Assembly: GCF_014656055.1 (NCBI RefSeq)
Contig: NZ_BNBR01000002.1
Span: 1,119,164 to 1,183,163 of the forward strand
Direction of reading: 5' to 3'
Source of the DNA: Streptomyces griseosporeus
Lineage (GTDB): Bacteria; Actinomycetota; Actinomycetes; Streptomycetales; Streptomycetaceae
Length of the DNA: 64,000 bases
Shown: in pieces, positions 56,115 through 63,377 of the stretch
How positions within the stretch are numbered: the first letter of the stretch is position 1
Layout of the letters: each line of letters opens with the position of its first letter
Position numbers and translations under genes: made by a program
The notes under the pieces: generated by a model
Database searches by the model: none
Seen by the model: only the letters and a program-made list of their open reading frames with translations
What the model was told of the DNA's origin: nothing

Positions 56115-56582
56115 ATGGCCGCCACCAAGGACCCCCGCCCCTGTTCGATCGCCGACACCCTGGCGCTGGTCGGCGAGAAGTACTCCCTGCTCGTGCTGCG
56201 CGAGGTGTGCCTGGGCAACGGGCGCTTCGACCAGCTGGTGCGCAACATCGGCGCCCCGCGCGACGTCCTGGCCACGCGGCTGCGCCGGCTCGTGGACGCG
56301 GGCATCCTCACCAAGCGCGTCTACAGCGAGCGCCCGCAGCGCTTCGAGTACCGGCCGACCGCGGCGGGGCTGGAGCTGGAGCCGCTGCTGATGATCCTCA
56401 AGGAGTGGGGCGACCGGCATCTGCGCGCGGACGACCGCCCGATGGTGGTCGAGCACGCCTGCGGCCATGAACTGGTCCCGCTCGTCACCTGCGCCGCCTG
56501 CGGCGAGGAGGTACGGCACGAGGACCTGACGGCCCACCCGCAGAGCCCGGGCTGGACGGTGTCGGGGCCGGTGGCGGCCTGA
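56115..56582 (+). CDS. HxlR-family regulator with C-terminal zinc-ribbon-like tail
   Basis: 155 aa from ATG 56115; TAGACT at 56103-56108 is 7 bases upstream, so it is probably leaderless. HxlR wHTH: CSIADTLALVGEKYSLLVLR, RFDQLVRNIGAPRDVLATRL, GILTKRVYSERPQRFEYRPT. The C-terminus adds HACGHELVPLVTCAACGEE, a Cys/His set that may bind zinc and is an actinobacterial extension. It is likely to control the divergent thiolase. The gap 56583-56755 shows no gene. Confidence 0.92.
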   Translation: MAATKDPRPCSIADTLALVGEKYSLLVLREVCLGNGRFDQLVRNIGAPRDVLATRLRRLVDAGILTKRVYSERPQRFEYRPTAAGLELEPLLMILKEWGDRHLRADDRPMVVEHACGHELVPLVTCAACGEEVRHEDLTAHPQSPGWTVSGPVAA

Positions 56583-56755
56583 GCCGGCCCCGGACGGCCA
56601 CGGCACAGGGCCCTGCGCCATCGGATGTCAGTCCCGGCAGACGCCCGGCCACTCGGACAGCGGCTCCCCCGAGGCCGGGGACACGGCCCTGACCCGGCCC
56701 CCGCGCTTCCCGACCGACCAGAGCAGTGCACCGTGACCGGCGGAGGCGTTCCCGC

Positions 56756-57685
56756 TCACCACGGGTGCGCCTCCAGATACCCGGCGATCTCCTCCCGCTC
56801 CCAGGCCCCGTCGGCCACGACGACCCGGTAGCGGCGGGTCAGGGTGTCGCCGGGGGCCAGCTCCAGTTCCTCGAAGAACGCCCAGGAGGGGGCGACGGCG
56901 GCGAAGGGGTCGTTGCGGACGAACCAGTGGGCGGGATGGCCGCCGCCAGCGCCGGTGTGGTCGTTCTCCGGGGCGTGGGCGAAGACAAGGGTGGCGTGGC
57001 CGTCGGTGCCGTCGTGCTCGCCGGTGAAGGCGAGCCAGGGCGCCTGCGTGCCCATCAGCTGCGGACCCTCGGCGTCGGGCCCGAGGATCCGCCCGCCCCG
57101 GAAGGCGCGCGGCCCGCGCCAGAACAGGCCCGTGTAGCCTGCCAGTTCACGCCCTGCCGTGGTGGGACTGCCGAACCGCAGCGGCTCCTCACGGCGGTTG
57201 GTGACCGCGCTGGTCCAGGTCAGCGCCCAGGACCGGGAGCCGGCGTCGATGTCGTGCACCTCGATACGACGCCGCTCCTCGGCCCACAGCTCACCGCCGT
57301 ACGGATGCCAGGTCAGCCGCTCGGCGATGACCGCCCGGCCGCCGCCGTCGTCCATCTCGTCGAAGCCGGCGTGGGCCATCGAGCCGACCCGCTCGGGCAG
57401 GGCGAGATAGCCCTCGCCGGGCACATAGGTGTTCCCGCCCCACAGGTTGGCGCCGGACAGGTGGGAGGCGGTCAGGGCGAGGCCCTTGTGCCAGCGGTGG
57501 GCGTTCGGCCGGTAGTCGGTGACGACGTCGCCCGCCAGGGTGCGGAGCGGGTGCAGGTAGGGCTTGGGCGCCTCCCAGGCCGCCTCGGGACGGTAGACGT
57601 AGGCGAGCAGTTCGACGCCGGTGACCGGGTCGGTCACGGTGATCCGCTCGCCGAGCGTGTGGACGAGGCGCGGCCCGGCCGTCAC
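56756..57685 (-). CDS. PmoA-like DUF6807 protein (sugar-catabolism associated)
   Basis: 309 aa from GTG 57685, overlapping the Gfo/Idh gene by 4 bases. Features of the PmoA-like (DUF6807) family: YVYRPEAAWEAPKPYLHPLR, DYRPNAHRWHKGLALTASHL, LWGGNTYVPGEGYL, RRIEVHDIDAGSRSWALTWT, and a C-terminal RRYRVVVADG. These beta-rich proteins occur with Gfo/Idh/MocA oxidoreductases in carbohydrate catabolic operons; the enzymatic role is not defined. No signal peptide. Confidence 0.85.
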   Translation of the reverse strand: MTAGPRLVHTLGERITVTDPVTGVELLAYVYRPEAAWEAPKPYLHPLRTLAGDVVTDYRPNAHRWHKGLALTASHLSGANLWGGNTYVPGEGYLALPERVGSMAHAGFDEMDDGGGRAVIAERLTWHPYGGELWAEERRRIEVHDIDAGSRSWALTWTSAVTNRREEPLRFGSPTTAGRELAGYTGLFWRGPRAFRGGRILGPDAEGPQLMGTQAPWLAFTGEHDGTDGHATLVFAHAPENDHTGAGGGHPAHWFVRNDPFAAVAPSWAFFEELELAPGDTLTRRYRVVVADGAWEREEIAGYLEAHPW

Positions 57686-58869
57686 GCGGGCACCCCCCGT
57701 TCCGCGACCGCGGCCGCGGCGGGAGCCCAGCCGGGTGTCCCGCCGTGCAGGGCCGCGTGGAAGGGATCGCCGGGGCCGATCTCGCCGCGCCGCACGGTGG
57801 TGTCGGTGAACGCCGACTTGTACAGCGCGGTGACCAGCTCCAGGCTGGTGCGCCCGTCCGCGCCGCTCGCCCGCGGCCGCTCCCCGGCCCGCATGCTCGC
57901 CGCCAGCTCCCGCAGCTGGGCCAGGTGCGAGCTGGGCACGTCCGCCCCGAAGTCCTGCCAGGCCGCGGCCTCGGCGGCGGGCACGTCCGGGGCCGGGGTG
58001 ATTCGCCAGTCGGCGTTGGAGTGGCCGTAGAGATGGGTGAGTTCGACGGTGGCGCGCTCACAGTCGAGGCGGATGCGGCTGACCTGGTCGGGGCTGAGGA
58101 CGCTGTTGACGATCGTCGCCATCGCGCCGTTCTCGAAGCGGACCAGGGCGGTGGAGACGTCCTCCGTCTCCACGTCGTGCACCAGCCGCCCGGCCATCGC
58201 GCGCACCTCGCTCCACGGCCCGAGCAGGTCCAGGAGCAGGTCCATCTGGTGGATGCCGTGGCCCATGGCGGGGCCCCCGCCCTCGGTGTGCCAGCGCCCG
58301 CGCCAGGGCACGGCGTAGTAGGCGGTGTCCCGGTACCAGGTGGTCTGACAGTGGGCCACCAGCGGGCGGCCCAGCGCACGCTCGGCCAGCAGCCGCCGTA
58401 CGTGCCGGGCTCCCGAGCCGAAGCGGTGCTGGAAGACGATCGCCGCGTAGGGGCCGCCGTCGGTGCCCTCCTCGGCCTCCACGGCCGCGTAGTCGGCGAG
58501 CGACGGCACGGGCGGCTTCTCGCACCACACCCAGGCGCCGGCCCGCAGCGCGGCCACCGACTGCTCGCGGTGCAGCGTCGGCGGGGTGCAGACGGTGACG
58601 AGGTCGGGCCGCTGCTCGGCGAGCATCCGGTCCAGGTCGGTGTAGGCGTGCGGCACGCCGCCCTCGGCGCAGAACGCCTCCACCGCGGCGGCGTCGACGT
58701 CGACGGCCGCGACGACCTCCGTCTCGCCCTCCTCGGCGAGCCGGGCCAGGGCGGGCAGGTGCGAGCCGCGCGCGATGGCACCGGTGCCGACGACGGCGGC
58801 CCGGATGCGGCGGCCTGACGCCAGGGAGGGGAGCGGTGCGGGCCGGGGGTCGGCGGCAGACGGGGTCAT
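57682..58869 (-). CDS. Gfo/Idh/MocA-family oxidoreductase
   Basis: 395 aa from ATG 58869. NAD(P)-binding AAVVGTGAIARGSHLPALAR, the EKPP motif in VWCEKPPVPSLADYAAVE, and C-terminal substrate-domain features GGGPAMGHGIHQMDLLLDLL. Members oxidise or reduce sugars, inositols and related compounds. It is coupled to the DUF6807 gene, and a LacI-type operator lies 95 bp upstream. The substrate is probably a plant or cell-wall sugar, by inference only. Confidence 0.9.
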   Translation of the reverse strand: MTPSAADPRPAPLPSLASGRRIRAAVVGTGAIARGSHLPALARLAEEGETEVVAAVDVDAAAVEAFCAEGGVPHAYTDLDRMLAEQRPDLVTVCTPPTLHREQSVAALRAGAWVWCEKPPVPSLADYAAVEAEEGTDGGPYAAIVFQHRFGSGARHVRRLLAERALGRPLVAHCQTTWYRDTAYYAVPWRGRWHTEGGGPAMGHGIHQMDLLLDLLGPWSEVRAMAGRLVHDVETEDVSTALVRFENGAMATIVNSVLSPDQVSRIRLDCERATVELTHLYGHSNADWRITPAPDVPAAEAAAWQDFGADVPSSHLAQLRELAASMRAGERPRASGADGRTSLELVTALYKSAFTDTTVRRGEIGPGDPFHAALHGGTPGWAPAAAAVAERGVPA

Positions 58870-58963
58870 GGGCGGGATCAGCACTCCTCCGGGACGTTCG
58901 GCACGCGGGGAGAGCAGACGACGGGCGGCGGGCGTCCGGAACCCTCCGACGCCACCCACCCGA

Positions 58964-58979
58964 CAGCAAGCGCTTTCTG
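58964..58979 (-). promoter_or_regulatory. LacI-family-type operator
   Basis: CAGCAAGCGCTTTCTG is a dyad around AAGCGCTT with a single mismatched pair, matching the general form of LacI-family operators. It sits in the 359-bp gap between the Gfo/Idh gene and uppP. No LacI gene is in the window. The same gap also has a 14-bp direct repeat CCGCCCGGTCAACA (59008-59021 and 59033-59046) and a possible uppP -10 box TACGCT (59141-59146). Confidence 0.6.
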
Positions 58980-59228
58980 CTCCCGCGGCAACGTAAGCGG
59001 CGGCCGACCGCCCGGTCAACACCCGCGCCCCGCCGCCCGGTCAACATCCCCACCCCCGCCGCCGGGTAGGCGCCCTCACCCTCCCGCGCCCCACCGCTCC
59101 CCCGCCAAGACCCAGTGACAGCCCCGTCACCCGGCCGCGCTACGCTGCCCGGGACATCCGTGATCACCGCGCGCGGCGGCCTGGCACGTCCGCCGCCCTC
59201 CCGATCGGCACTTGGACTCCGTACCTTC

Positions 59229-60104
59229 ATGTCTTGGTTTGAATCCCTCATCCTCGGACTCGTCCAGGGGCTGACCGAGTTCCTCCCCGTCTCCTCCAGC
59301 GCGCATCTGCGGCTGACCGCGGCCTTCTCCGGCTGGCACGACCCGGGCGCCGCCTTCACGGCGATCACCCAGATCGGCACGGAGGCCGCGGTGCTGATCT
59401 ACTTCCGCAAGGACATCGGCCGGATCGTGACGGCATGGTTCCGGTCACTGTTCGACAAGGCCGCCCGCAAGGAGCACGACGCGCAGATGGGCTGGCTGGT
59501 GATCGTCGGCTCGATCCCGATCGGCGTGCTCGGCGTGACGCTCAAGGACCAGATCGAGGGGCCGTTCCGCGATCTGCGGGTCACCGCGACGATGCTGGTC
59601 GTCGTCGGCATCGTGATCGGCGTCGCCGACCGGCTCGCGGCCCGCGACGAGACGGGCGGCCGGCACCGCGCGCCCAAGCAGCGCAAGACGCTGGAGAACC
59701 TGGGCGTGAAGGACGGCCTGATCTTCGGCCTGTGCCAGGCGTGCGCGCTCATCCCGGGCGTCTCCCGCTCGGGCGCCACCATCAGCGGCGGCCTGTTCAT
59801 GGGCTACAAGCGCGAGGCGGCGGCCCGCTACTCGTTCCTGCTGGCCATCCCCGCGGTGCTGGCCTCCGGGCTGTTCGAGCTGAAGGACGCGATGGGCAGC
59901 GATCATGTGGCGTGGGGGCCGACGATGTTCGCCACGGTGATCGCCTTCGCCTCCGGATACGCCGTGATCGCGTGGTTCATGAAGTTCATCTCGACCAAGA
60001 GCTTCATGCCGTTCGTCTGGTACCGGGTCGTCCTCGGCATCGTCATCATCGGCCTGGTCGTGGCGGGTGCGCTGAGCCCGCACGCGGCGGAGTCGGCGGG
60101 CTGA
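59229..60104 (+). CDS. uppP: Undecaprenyl-diphosphate phosphatase
   Basis: 291 aa from ATG 59229. BacA/UppP signature regions: ILGLVQGLTEFLPVSSSAHL (residues 8-27) and ALIPGVSRSGATISGGLFMG (near residue 175), with seven to eight membrane segments. It dephosphorylates undecaprenyl diphosphate to recycle the lipid carrier for peptidoglycan and confers bacitracin tolerance. Stand-alone, ending in a hairpin terminator. Confidence 0.95.
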   Translation: MSWFESLILGLVQGLTEFLPVSSSAHLRLTAAFSGWHDPGAAFTAITQIGTEAAVLIYFRKDIGRIVTAWFRSLFDKAARKEHDAQMGWLVIVGSIPIGVLGVTLKDQIEGPFRDLRVTATMLVVVGIVIGVADRLAARDETGGRHRAPKQRKTLENLGVKDGLIFGLCQACALIPGVSRSGATISGGLFMGYKREAAARYSFLLAIPAVLASGLFELKDAMGSDHVAWGPTMFATVIAFASGYAVIAWFMKFISTKSFMPFVWYRVVLGIVIIGLVVAGALSPHAAESAG

Positions 60105-60111
60105 CCGGCCC

Positions 60112-60133
60112 CGGCCGGCCGGACCGCCGGCCG
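60112..60133 (+). terminator. Hairpin after uppP
   Basis: 8-bp stem CGGCCGGC / GCCGGCCG with a 6-base loop, 7 bases after the stop. Confidence 0.65.
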
Positions 60134-60204
60134 TGACCGACTCCATACGGTCTCCGTAGCCGTCCGGTAGCGCAGTGTCAGTCCTTGCCCCTAGGCTTGT
60201 CCGC

Positions 60205-60384
60205 ATGTCCCCCGATTCCATGCCCTGTGGTTCCGTGCGCTCTGCCGCCGAACTGAACGAGCGGATAAGGGCGCTGTGGCTGCGCACAGGCGGCAACCTG
60301 ACGGACCGGGAGCGGGAGGAGTACGAGCTGCTGGTGGTCGAGTGGGCCGAGGCCGTGCGCTGTGGCGTCATCGAGGCCGCCTGA
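60205..60384 (+). CDS. Small conserved Streptomyces protein, 59 aa
   Basis: ATG 60205 (MSPDSMPCGSVRSAAELNER); TAGGCT at 60192-60197 is 7 bases upstream, so transcription likely starts at or near the ATG. The product is an acidic helical protein, with LTDREREEYELLVVEWAEAV in the middle. No known domain is recognised. Codon bias and a promoter placed exactly for leaderless expression support it as real. Function unknown. Confidence 0.65.
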   Translation: MSPDSMPCGSVRSAAELNERIRALWLRTGGNLTDREREEYELLVVEWAEAVRCGVIEAA

Positions 60385-60440
60385 CCGCGGGTCGCGGCCG
60401 TCGCCCAACTCCCGTTCCGCGCGCGTGACATGATCAACGC

Positions 60441-61010
60441 ATGCAGCATCTGAGCAGCGTGCCGCCGCGCCGCGGGCTGGTCGTCTTCCTCAACGGCACG
60501 TCCAGTTCGGGCAAGTCCACCATCGCGGCGGAGCTGCTGCGCATCCTGGACGGGCCGTACTTCCACATGCCCGTCGACACCTTCCACGCCATGCGGTCCG
60601 GTACGCCGGTGCCGCCCGACCAGCTCGACGTCGCGCTGCACCGCACCTGGCGGGGGTATCACCGGGCGGTGGCGGGCATGGCCGCGGCCGGGAACGACGT
60701 CGTCATGGACCATGTGCTGAGTGCCGAGTGGCGGCTGCGGGACTGCCTGGCGGTGCTGCCCGCCCGGGACGTCGTCTTCGTCGGCGTCCACTGCCCGCCC
60801 GAGGAGCTGGCCCGGCGTGAGCGCGCGCGGGGCGACCGCCCGGGCGGACTCGCCGCCGCGCAGCTGGCGCAGGTCCACGCGCACGGGCTCTACGACCTGG
60901 AGTTGGACACGGGGAGCCTGGATCCGGCCGAGTGCGCCCGCCGCATCAAGGAGTTCCTGCCGGACCGGCCGACCCCGACGGCGTTCGAACGGCTGGCGGG
61001 GACGGGCTGA
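60441..61010 (+). CDS. Chloramphenicol phosphotransferase-like kinase
   Basis: 189 aa from ATG 60441. Walker A NGTSSSGKST (about residues 18-27), then HMPVDTFHAMR supplying the aspartate equivalent to the CPT catalytic base, and DVVFVGVHCPPEELARRERA with the lid/adenine region RARGDRPGGLAAAQ. CPT phosphorylates chloramphenicol's primary hydroxyl in producers; homologues are widespread and often of unknown substrate. The first copy of a tandem repeat array overlaps its last codons. Confidence 0.88.
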   Translation: MQHLSSVPPRRGLVVFLNGTSSSGKSTIAAELLRILDGPYFHMPVDTFHAMRSGTPVPPDQLDVALHRTWRGYHRAVAGMAAAGNDVVMDHVLSAEWRLRDCLAVLPARDVVFVGVHCPPEELARRERARGDRPGGLAAAQLAQVHAHGLYDLELDTGSLDPAECARRIKEFLPDRPTPTAFERLAGTG

Positions 61011-61168
61011 ACCGCCAGGCCGAGTGGCGGGGACGGGCTGAACCGCCAGGCCGACCGACGGGGACGCGTCGAACCGCCGGGCCGACCGGCGGGGACGCGT
61101 CGAACCGCCGGGCCGACGGACGGGGACGGGCCGAACCGCCAGGCCGACTGGCGGGGACGCGCCGAACG
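60995..61168. repeat. 31-bp tandem repeat array, about 5.6 copies
   Basis: Units start at 60995, 61026, 61057, 61088 and 61119, with a partial sixth at 61150. The consensus begins GGCGGGGACGSGYCGAACCG and continues CCRGGCCGAC. Some copies contain a CCGGCGG / CCGCCGG hairpin. It begins inside the end of the CPT-like gene and fills the gap to the convergent SDR gene. Similar copies vary by a few bases, as in a VNTR. Confidence 0.85.
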
Positions 61169-61207
61169 CCCCGGGCAGCCGCCGGCACGACGCCCACCGC
61201 CCCTGCC

Positions 61208-61948
61208 TCACCGACCCCCGGCCACCCGCAGCACCGCCCCCGTCGTGTACGACGCGTCCGGCGACATCAGCCAGGCGACCGCCGCGGCGATCTCCTCGGC
61301 GCGGGCCGGGCGGCCCAGCGGGACCGCCGCGCCCATGCGGTGGGCGCGGTCCGGGTCGCCCATCGCCGCGTGCATCCCGGTGTCGACCACGCCGGGCGCG
61401 ACGGCGTTGACGCGGATGCCGTCCGGGCCCAGTTCCTTGGCCAGGCCCAGGGTGAGGGCGTCGACCGCGGCCTTGGTCGCGGCGTAGTGGACGTACTCGC
61501 CGGGGCTGCCGAGGGTGGCCGCGCCGGAGGAGATGTTCACGATCACGCCGCTCCCCCGGGGCGTCATGAGCTGGGCCGCGCGGCGCGCGCACAGCAGCGT
61601 CCCCGTCAGGTTGACGTCGACGACGCGCCGCAGCACGTCGGCCCCGGTGTCGGCGAGCCGGCCCAGCGGTCCGGTCACCGCGGCGTTGTTCACCAGGCCC
61701 GTGACGGGCCCGAGGTCACGCTCGGCGGTCTCGAAGAGGCGGTCCACGTCGGCCTCCACGGCCGTGTCCGCCCGCACGGCCACGGCGCGTGCCCCGGCCC
61801 GCCGCACGTCGGCGGCCACCTCCTCGGCGGCCCCGGCGTCACGGACGTACCCCACGACCACGTCGTGGCCGTCCTCGGCGAGCCGTCGGCAGATCGCCGC
61901 GCCGATGCCCCGGCTGCCGCCGGTGACGACCGTGACCAGACGCTTCAT
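61208..61948 (-). CDS. Short-chain dehydrogenase/reductase (SDR)
   Basis: 246 aa from ATG 61948. Classical SDR: VVTGGSRGIGAAICRRLAED (TGxxxGIG), NNAAV, the catalytic tetrad Asn in VDVNLTGTLLCA, Ser in IVNISSGAATLG, Tyr/Lys in EYVHYAATKAAVDALTLG. FabG-like. The substrate is not known. Upstream is a TetR-type dyad; no regulator is adjacent. Confidence 0.93.
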   Translation of the reverse strand: MKRLVTVVTGGSRGIGAAICRRLAEDGHDVVVGYVRDAGAAEEVAADVRRAGARAVAVRADTAVEADVDRLFETAERDLGPVTGLVNNAAVTGPLGRLADTGADVLRRVVDVNLTGTLLCARRAAQLMTPRGSGVIVNISSGAATLGSPGEYVHYAATKAAVDALTLGLAKELGPDGIRVNAVAPGVVDTGMHAAMGDPDRAHRMGAAVPLGRPARAEEIAAAVAWLMSPDASYTTGAVLRVAGGR

Positions 61949-61967
61949 GACAGCCTCCCGCCCGAAA

Positions 61968-61985
61968 ATGATCGATCATCGATCA
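61968..61985. promoter_or_regulatory. TGATCGA-TCA-TCGATCA operator upstream of the SDR gene
   Basis: TGATCGATCATCGATCA (61969-61985) has perfect 7-bp arms and contains the 12-bp palindrome ATGATCGATCAT (61968-61979). It is a likely TetR-family site between the divergently spaced SDR start and the end of the DUF4291 gene. Confidence 0.6.
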
Positions 61986-61987
61986 CT

Positions 61988-62608
61988 CTACGCCGGTAGG
62001 TGCGGCGGCATCCCCTCCCCGAGCGGATACGGCCGCTCCAGGGGCAGCAGCTCCCGTGCGGCGTCCAGATCCCCCGCCCGCACCAGGCCGTGGATCTCCC
62101 GGGCCAGCGGCGTCACGTCCTCGATGCCGACGGTCCACTCGTCGGCGTACCGGGCCGCGGCCTCCCCGGCGAGGCCCAGCTGGAGGGAGCGGTACGGCAG
62201 CGCCCTGAGGTGCAGGTCGCGCTCCGGGTCCCATTGGACCCGGGCCGGTGCCTGACGCAGTCGGCGCTTCCAGGTGTCCTGGTCGCCGTGCAGGTCGGGG
62301 ACGTAGTGCGAGAGGCAGGAATGCCGCAGCGCCCACAGGAAGCCCTCGCGGGTGATCTCGACGGCCAGCACCGTCTCCTGGTTCTCCTTGGTGCCCCAGC
62401 CGCAGCGGTACATCATCCACAGGAAGGACGGCTTGATCCACGTCATCCGGTCCCGCTTCCAGGACGCCGGGAAGCGCCCCTCACGGGCGGCGGCGCGGCC
62501 GATCCGCGGCCGGTACGCCTGATAGACGGTGACGGTGGTGTCCGTGTGCCGGGCGCGGACACGGAACCGGGGCTCGTCCCCGGCGTCATCGACAGGATGT
62601 TCGTTCAC
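61988..62608 (-). CDS. DUF4291-family protein
   Basis: 206 aa from GTG 62608. Strong family features: VTVYQAYRPRIGRAAAREGR, FPASWKRDRMTWIKPSFLWM, MYRCGWGTKENQETVLAVEI, QWDPERDLHLRALPYRSLQL. DUF4291 proteins are widespread and uncharacterised; conserved R, W and D residues suggest an enzyme. No membrane segments. Its 3' end abuts the SDR operator. Confidence 0.92.
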   Translation of the reverse strand: MNEHPVDDAGDEPRFRVRARHTDTTVTVYQAYRPRIGRAAAREGRFPASWKRDRMTWIKPSFLWMMYRCGWGTKENQETVLAVEITREGFLWALRHSCLSHYVPDLHGDQDTWKRRLRQAPARVQWDPERDLHLRALPYRSLQLGLAGEAAARYADEWTVGIEDVTPLAREIHGLVRAGDLDAARELLPLERPYPLGEGMPPHLPA

Positions 62609-62740
62609 CGGGCAAGGGTGACCGGGCGCGCGGCTCCCCGGCCACCGAATATCGGTGCGGCGGGCCGCCGGACCCCGATAGGGCGGATCGGTACGGCCCG
62701 TCCCCTTGGCCCGCGCCGTCCCGTGCCCAACACTGAGGCG

Positions 62741-63214
62741 ATGACGCAGCGTGTGGAGCTTGCTACCGTGCTGGACCGGCTGGCGGTCGACGACCTGATC
62801 AGTGATTACGCGGCGGCCGTCGACGACGGCGACTGGGCGGCGTACCGGATGCTGTTCGCCCCGGACGGCCGGGCCGACTACCGGTCGGCGGGCGGGGTCG
62901 AGGGCGACGCCGGGACCGTCGCCGCGTGGCTCGCGCAGCACCTGCGGCCCTTCCCGGTCCGGCAGCACCTCGTCGTCAACCGCCGGGTCCGCTTCCTGAC
63001 CCTGGAACGGGACACCGGCGACACCGCGCGGGTCCAGGCCGACTACGTCACCCCGATGCGCCTCGCCGCCGACGGCGGCCCGGCCGCGCCGCCCGACCAC
63101 GTGAGCGGCGGCCGGTACGCGTTCGGGCTGGTGCGGACGCCCGACGGCTGGCGGCTGCGGGAAGTGGTCGTACAGGAGATGTGGCGGCGCGCGGAGGAAA
63201 CGGCGGCCGGCTGA
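62741..63214 (+). CDS. SnoaL-like/NTF2-fold protein
   Basis: 157 aa from ATG 62741. NTF2-like fold: LAVDDLISDYAAAVDDGDWA, AYRMLFAPDGRADYRSAGGV, VRQHLVVNRRVRFLTLERDT, YAFGLVRTPDGWRLREVVVQ. SnoaL-like proteins include polyketide cyclases and dehydratases as well as many binding proteins of unknown function. It is divergent from the DUF4291 gene. Confidence 0.85.
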   Translation: MTQRVELATVLDRLAVDDLISDYAAAVDDGDWAAYRMLFAPDGRADYRSAGGVEGDAGTVAAWLAQHLRPFPVRQHLVVNRRVRFLTLERDTGDTARVQADYVTPMRLAADGGPAAPPDHVSGGRYAFGLVRTPDGWRLREVVVQEMWRRAEETAAG

Positions 63215-63377
63215 CCGCACGGGCGGGTCGCGGCCCCAACTCCGCCATGACGAGGGGCCGTTGGCGGCGCGCACGTGCGCGTGACACCTGGTCCGGATCC
63301 CTCACCGGACCCCGCCCCCTGTCCGGGATCGCATCCCGCGCGCAACACTGGAGCCCCACGGGGTAGGGAGGCGCCGT

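Noticed and set aside
60441..61010. Calling the CPT-like kinase a chloramphenicol resistance gene
   Set aside because: Homologues are widespread without that activity, and no chloramphenicol biosynthetic genes are present.
60995..61168. CRISPR array
   Set aside because: Repeats are contiguous 31-bp units without unique spacers, and no cas genes are present.
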